In this document: positions 5,970 through 9,157 of the stretch, in pieces
Layout: each line of letters opens with the position of its first letter
Numbering within the stretch: position 1 is the stretch's first letter
Source of the DNA: Oribacterium parvum
GTDB lineage: Bacteria; Bacillota; Clostridia; Lachnospirales; Lachnospiraceae
DNA length: 9,157 bases
Direction of reading: 5' to 3'
Assembly (NCBI GenBank): GCA_938022235.1
Contig: CALIEL010000374.1
Coordinates: forward strand, 1 to 9,157
Position numbers and translations under genes: made by a program
Notes under the pieces: model-generated
Seen by the model: only the letters and a program-made list of their open reading frames with translations
What the model was told of the DNA's origin: nothing
The model's database searches: none

Positions 5970-6022
5970 TAAAATCAGAAGAATTAAAATAATGAATATT
6001 TTTAATTTCTCTTTTGATTTTA
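5970..6022 (+). other. Long imperfect inverted repeat / hairpin in the fliR-flhB spacer
   Basis: The outer stem pairs 5970-5981 (TAAAATCAGAAG) with 6011-6022 (CTTTTGATTTTA), 12 bp with one G-T wobble. A 3-nt bulge on the right arm (6008-6010) separates it from an inner stem, 5982-5989 (AATTAAAA) with 6000-6007 (TTTTAATT), 8 bp, closing a 10-nt loop. The total is 20 paired positions, almost all A-T. No T-run follows on the + strand. Confidence 0.55.
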
Positions 6023-6027
6023 CAGGG

Positions 6028-6101
6028 GAAAAGCATAAGCCGAATTAAAAAAAACTTAAAAACTAGTGAAATTGCCTATAGACGAATTGAAAAGCATTAG
6101 C
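6028..6101 (+). repeat. Direct repeat GAAAAGCATWAGC (two copies, 61 bp apart)
   Basis: GAAAAGCATAAGC at 6028-6040 recurs as GAAAAGCATTAGC at 6089-6101, 12 of 13 identical. Each copy abuts a G(C/A)CGAATT box: the box at 6039-6046 overlaps the 3' end of copy one, and the box at 6081-6088 directly precedes copy two. They could be paired operator half-sites or remains of a duplication. Confidence 0.4.
6039..6046 (+). promoter_or_regulatory. Second possible flagellar sigma-factor promoter upstream of flhB, weak
   Basis: GCCGAATT resembles the GCCGATAT -10 box, with TACA at 6021-6024 in the -35 position (consensus TAAA) and a 14-base spacer. A start near 6053 would give a leader of about 100 bases before flhB. 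Both boxes deviate from consensus and the region is AT-rich, so chance matches are likely. Confidence 0.2.
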
Positions 6102-6141
6102 TAAACTCATCAAGATGTAAAAGAATAGGAATACCGGGGAA

Positions 6142-6149
6142 AGAGAGGT
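6142..6149 (+). promoter_or_regulatory. Ribosome binding site supporting the GTG start of flhB
   Basis: AGAGAGGT ends six bases before GTG 6156. No in-frame ATG gives the conserved FlhB N-terminus (DKTEAPSEKKRSDARKEG), so this site together with that conservation fixes the GTG start. Confidence 0.65.
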
Positions 6150-6155
6150 TTAACA

Positions 6156-7241
6156 GTGGCAGACGGCGACAAGACCGAAGCGCCTTCCGAAAAAAAGCGA
6201 AGTGACGCCAGAAAGGAAGGTAATGTTTTTCAAAGTAAAGACATTGTCACTGTAGCAGTTTTATTCGGCGTGTTTTATGCCGTCCGCTTTATGATGCCCT
6301 TCATCTATAAGGATCTGAGGAATTTTCTTTCCTATATTTTAGAGCTTTTAGATGAGCCCAGCCCCATTTCCAATAAGCTGTATCTGCGCTTCACCTGGCT
6401 TTTTGTGAAGTCCGCCATGCCTTTATTGCTGGTGACGATGTTTTTGGGTGTGATAGCCAGCTTGGTACAGACCAGATTCAACATCAGTTTTAAATTATTA
6501 ACGCCTAAGTTTTCCAAGCTAAACCCTATGCAGGGCTTAGGAAGGATTTTTTCCAAAAAAAATGTAGTGGAATTATTGAAGAATATTTTGAAAATTATTA
6601 TTCTCATTAATTTCCTCTATTCCATCATTAAGGCGGATATCATTCCCATTGCCAAGATGGTACACATGGACATTCAAAATTCCAGTCTGGCTTTGGTATC
6701 CATGATGTTCGACCTGATTACCAGGGTTTGCGGAGTCTTTTTGATTATTGCCCTTTTTGACTTTATGTATCAGAAGTGGGAATATGAAAATAACTTAAAG
6801 ATGACCAAGCAGGAAGTAAAAGATGAGTACAAGATGCTGGAAGGTAATCCGGAAATCAAGGGAAGAATGAAGCAGCAAATGCGTGCCAGAGCCAATCAGC
6901 GAATGATGCAGCAGGTTCCGGACGCGGATGTGATTATTCGAAACCCGGAACACTTGGCTATTGCCATTAAGTATGATCCGGACAAAAACACCGCCCCGGT
7001 GGTTTTGGCAAAGGGACAGGATGAATTGGCCCTTCGAATTGTGGCCGTAGGAGAGGCCAATGGCGTAACGGCCATTGAAAACAAGCCTCTGGCCCGGGCA
7101 ATGTACCCCCTTTGTCATGTGGGCAAAGAAATCCCCGGAGATTTTTACGGGGCTGTAGCGGAAATCTTAGTGTATATCTACCAGAAAGAAAACAGACAGG
7201 ATATTTTAGAAAGAGCGAAGGAAGATAACAGGGATGGTTAA
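6156..7241 (+). CDS. flhB: Flagellar export switch protein FlhB, GTG start, NPEH autocleavage site
   Basis: FlhB is the export-gate protein that switches substrate class from rod/hook to filament. The 361-residue product has the conserved cytoplasmic N-terminus (DKTEAPSEKKRSDARKEG at 5-22), four membrane segments (roughly 30-50, 84-104, 142-162, 178-205), the loop motif KLNPMQGLGRIFSKKNVVEL (121-140), and a cytoplasmic domain. That domain ends with the usual ENKPLARAMY (308-317), GKEIPGDFYGAVAEILVYIY (323-342). In the family FlhB cleaves itself between Asn and Pro of NPTH. Here residues 263-266 (6942-6953) read N-P-E-H, so the cleavage pair N-P and the His are kept and Thr is replaced by Glu. 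The start is GTG with AGAGAGGT upstream. The 3' end overlaps flhA by 8 bp, and a 269-bp AT-rich spacer precedes it. Confidence 0.97.
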   Translation: MADGDKTEAPSEKKRSDARKEGNVFQSKDIVTVAVLFGVFYAVRFMMPFIYKDLRNFLSYILELLDEPSPISNKLYLRFTWLFVKSAMPLLLVTMFLGVIASLVQTRFNISFKLLTPKFSKLNPMQGLGRIFSKKNVVELLKNILKIIILINFLYSIIKADIIPIAKMVHMDIQNSSLALVSMMFDLITRVCGVFLIIALFDFMYQKWEYENNLKMTKQEVKDEYKMLEGNPEIKGRMKQQMRARANQRMMQQVPDADVIIRNPEHLAIAIKYDPDKNTAPVVLAKGQDELALRIVAVGEANGVTAIENKPLARAMYPLCHVGKEIPGDFYGAVAEILVYIYQKENRQDILERAKEDNRDG

Positions 7242-9157
7242 AAACATTTTGCAAAATGGAGTAGTACTTTTCGTACTGGTTCTCATATTGCTCCTCATTA
7301 TTCCCCTCCCCGCCATGATGGTTGACGTGGCGATTGTGGTGAATATGGCCATTTCCATGATGATTCTAGTGATTACCATGACGATTCGGGAACCGCTGGA
7401 ATTGTCTATTTTCCCGTCCTTACTTTTAATTACCACCCTGTTCCGTTTGGGAATCAATGTTTCCACAACCAGAAATATCTTAACCAACGGCGGTTCTTCC
7501 GGAGCGATTATCAAGGCCTTCGGAGACTTCGTGGTACGAGGAAACGTGGTAGTTGGTTTGATTATTTACCTGATTATCGTATTGATGCAGTTTATCGTTA
7601 TTACCAAGGGTGCGGAGCGTGTATCCGAAGTGGCAGCCCGATTCAAATTGGACGCGATGCCCGGTAAGCAGATGGCGATTGATGCGGATCTTTCCTCCGG
7701 TATGATTACGGAGCAGCAGGCCAGAGAGCGAAGAGAGAAGATTCAGAGAGAATCCGACTTCTACGGTTCCATGGACGGTGCTACCAAAATCGTAAAGGGA
7801 GACGGTGTCATGTCTCTTATCACCACCGCCATCAATCTGGTGGGAGGAAGTATTATCGGTATTGTCCAGTCCGGACAACCGGTGGCTACCGTGCTTTCTA
7901 CCTATTCTATTGCTACCGTGGGAGACGGTCTGGTAGGACAGATTCCGTCTTTGCTGATTTCCGTTTCCACCGGTATGATTGTAACCCGTGCAGTATCCGA
8001 AGGCTCCTTAAACGAGGACGTTTCCAAGCAGTTCACCCAGCAGCCCCGTTCCATGATGATTACGGGAATTGCTATGGGCGTACTGATGCTGATTCCGGGA
8101 ATGCCGATTTTACAGATTCTTCCCGTTGCCGGAGGATTTATTGCGGCAGGATATTTCCTGGAAAAGAGAATCAAGGAAGAGCCGGAGCGGGCAAGGACGG
8201 AAGGGGAAGGCTTGTTGCCCAGCATGGAAGCTGCACCTCAGCCGCAGGAAGCCCAGGGGGAAGCGCCCCAGGCTCCTGCGGAATCCGAAGAGGATTACTT
8301 CAAGGATGTTAACAACGTCTATAACCTCCTGCAGGTAGAACCCATTGAAATGGATTTTGGCTACAGTCTGATTCCTCTGGCTGACGAGTCTGTAGGAGGA
8401 AGATTGATTCAGAGAATCGTCATTTTCCGAAGACAGTATGCCCAGGATATCGGCTTTGTGGTACCCTCCATCCGTCTAAGAGATTCCTCCAGCCTGGGAA
8501 CCAATGAATACAGCATTAAGATTAAGGGTGAGGAAATCGCCAAGGGTGAAATCCTGACAGATTATGTGCTGGCTCTGGAGCCGGACGACGTGGAGGATGC
8601 CATCGACGGTATTGAAACCATTGAGCCGGCCTACGGTATCCCTTCCAAGTGGATTCGACCGGAAAACCGGGAGAGGGCGGAGCTTTACGGTTACACGGTA
8701 ATCGATCCTTTGTCCGTAATGCTTTCTCATTTATCGGAGACCATTAAACGTCATGCCTATGAGTTGATGACCAGACAGGAAGTGGTTCGTCTGGTGGAAA
8801 ACTTAAAGAAAACCGCACCGGAGCTTTGTGAAGAAGCCTTTCCGGGAGTCATCAGCTACAACCTTTTACAAAAGGTACTGACTACCCTTTTGCGAGAAGG
8901 GGTTTCCATCAAGGACTTGGAAACCATCGTAGAGACCATGTTTGAATGTATCAGCGAAACCGGATTGCCGGTGAAGGATACGGATCAGATTGTGGAAAAG
9001 GTTCGTGCTTCTTTAAAGAGAACCATTACCAGAATGTATTGTGAAGACGGTAACATGAAGGTGATTACCCTGGATGCAGGCCTGGAGAGAACCATGGTGA
9101 ATTCTCTGGCCAGAGGAGAAAACGGCCTTTATCTGGCCTTAAGCCCGGAACTCTTAC
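7234..9157 (+). CDS. flhA: Flagellar export apparatus protein FlhA (3' partial)
   Basis: FlhA forms the nonameric export-gate ring and docks chaperone-substrate complexes on its cytoplasmic domain. The frame from ATG 7234 is open for 641 codons to the window edge; full-length FlhA is about 680-700 residues, so only the C-terminal end is missing. Visible features are an N-terminal hydrophobic segment (about 8-28), FRLGINVSTTRNILTNGG (70-87), and the conserved cytoplasmic loop from GAERVSEVAARFKLDAMPGK (126-145) through QRESDFYGSMDGATKIVKGD (171-190, including the conserved Asp at 190). GDGLVGQIPSLLIS (230-243) follows. A variable Glu/Pro/Gln linker (about 312-350) separates the membrane part from the cytoplasmic domain, which holds PSKWI (470-474) and HLSETIKRHAYEL (499-511). 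AAGGAAG at 7218-7224 lies nine bases before the start, which sits inside the last codons of flhB, so the two are probably translationally coupled. I translated the frame codon by codon and saw no frameshift. Confidence 0.97.
   Translation, partial: MVKNILQNGVVLFVLVLILLLIIPLPAMMVDVAIVVNMAISMMILVITMTIREPLELSIFPSLLLITTLFRLGINVSTTRNILTNGGSSGAIIKAFGDFVVRGNVVVGLIIYLIIVLMQFIVITKGAERVSEVAARFKLDAMPGKQMAIDADLSSGMITEQQARERREKIQRESDFYGSMDGATKIVKGDGVMSLITTAINLVGGSIIGIVQSGQPVATVLSTYSIATVGDGLVGQIPSLLISVSTGMIVTRAVSEGSLNEDVSKQFTQQPRSMMITGIAMGVLMLIPGMPILQILPVAGGFIAAGYFLEKRIKEEPERARTEGEGLLPSMEAAPQPQEAQGEAPQAPAESEEDYFKDVNNVYNLLQVEPIEMDFGYSLIPLADESVGGRLIQRIVIFRRQYAQDIGFVVPSIRLRDSSSLGTNEYSIKIKGEEIAKGEILTDYVLALEPDDVEDAIDGIETIEPAYGIPSKWIRPENRERAELYGYTVIDPLSVMLSHLSETIKRHAYELMTRQEVVRLVENLKKTAPELCEEAFPGVISYNLLQKVLTTLLREGVSIKDLETIVETMFECISETGLPVKDTDQIVEKVRASLKRTITRMYCEDGNMKVITLDAGLERTMVNSLARGENGLYLALSPELL

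Larger units (their letters stand above)
5887..6155 (+). other. AT-rich non-coding spacer between fliR and flhB
   Basis: By hand count it has 77 G/C in 269 bases (about 29%), far below the flanking genes. It is by far the largest gap in the window; the others are 0-89 bp. No convincing gene is seen on either strand. It holds a long imperfect hairpin (5970-6022), three G(C/A)CGARTT boxes (5941, 6039, 6081), a 13-bp direct repeat (6028 and 6089), and the flhB ribosome site (6142-6149). There is no clear intrinsic terminator: the best hairpin is followed by ACAGGGG, not a T-run. It may be a regulatory region or the scar of a lost gene or small element; the sequence alone does not decide. Confidence 0.7.

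Noticed and set aside
5992..6048. 18-codon mini-ORF in the fliR-flhB spacer (begins MNIFNFSFDF)
   Set aside because: No good ribosome site precedes it, it overlaps the loop and right arm of the hairpin, and short chance ORFs are common in AT-rich DNA.
6087..6116. Housekeeping-sigma promoter TTGAAA (6087-6092) with CAAGAT (6111-6116) before flhB
   Set aside because: The -10 matches TATAAT at only three of six positions with an 18-base spacer; such matches are expected by chance in this composition.
6795..8225. Several antisense open frames over flhB and flhA (for example 6795-7118, 7480-7878, 7902-8225)
   Set aside because: All lie opposite conserved FlhB or FlhA segments, have no family resemblance, and no supporting promoter or spacing.
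1..9157. Mobile elements, CRISPR arrays, tRNA or rRNA genes, defence or toxin-antitoxin genes
   Set aside because: Nothing on either strand resembles these; the window is filled by intact flagellar genes with short gaps apart from the fliR-flhB spacer.

Overview
The window is a single-direction block of flagellar genes. All recognised genes lie on the + strand, and no rRNA, tRNA, CRISPR array, insertion sequence or phage gene is visible. The order is: C-terminal end of an unidentified CDS (1-90), fliM, cheY, flgC, fliY (CheC-type FliN), fliO, fliP, fliQ, fliR, a 269-bp AT-rich spacer, flhB, and flhA (cut by the right edge). A FliY with two CheC active sites, purine-rich Shine-Dalgarno sites before most genes, and a core resembling the Bacillus/Clostridium fla/che operon (fliM-fliY-cheY-fliO-P-Q-R-flhB-flhA) point to a motile Gram-positive Firmicute. 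My best guess is a clostridial lineage such as Lachnospiraceae, but this is inference without a database search.

Left part (1-3757): switch-complex and signalling genes. FliM carries the N-terminal CheY-docking motif (LSQSQIDALL). CheY has all its phosphorylation residues. FliY combines a tandem CheC-type phosphatase module with a C-terminal FliN/SpoA domain on a long Ala/Pro-rich linker. The rod gene flgC sits between cheY and fliY, and cheY precedes fliY; both differ from the Bacillus order as I know it.

Middle part (3757-5886): the export-gate genes fliO, fliP, fliQ and fliR. They are tightly packed with overlapping or nearly abutting ends and strong ribosome binding sites, which suggests translational coupling.

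Right part (5887-9157): a roughly 29% GC spacer containing a long imperfect hairpin, repeated short boxes and a 13-bp direct repeat. It precedes flhB, which starts at GTG and has NPEH where the autocleavage site is usually NPTH. flhA overlaps flhB by 8 bp and is open to the window edge after 641 codons.

Together the genes encode the C-ring switch (FliM, FliY), its phospho-signal (CheY) with the signal-terminating phosphatase (FliY), one proximal rod subunit (FlgC), and the membrane part of the type III export apparatus (FliO, FliP, FliQ, FliR, FlhB, FlhA). No wholly new system is evident. The points most worth following are the FliM-like DALL motif in the FliY linker (with a weaker one in the FliM C-terminal tail), the NPEH variant of FlhB, the placement of flgC, and the structured AT-rich fliR-flhB spacer.
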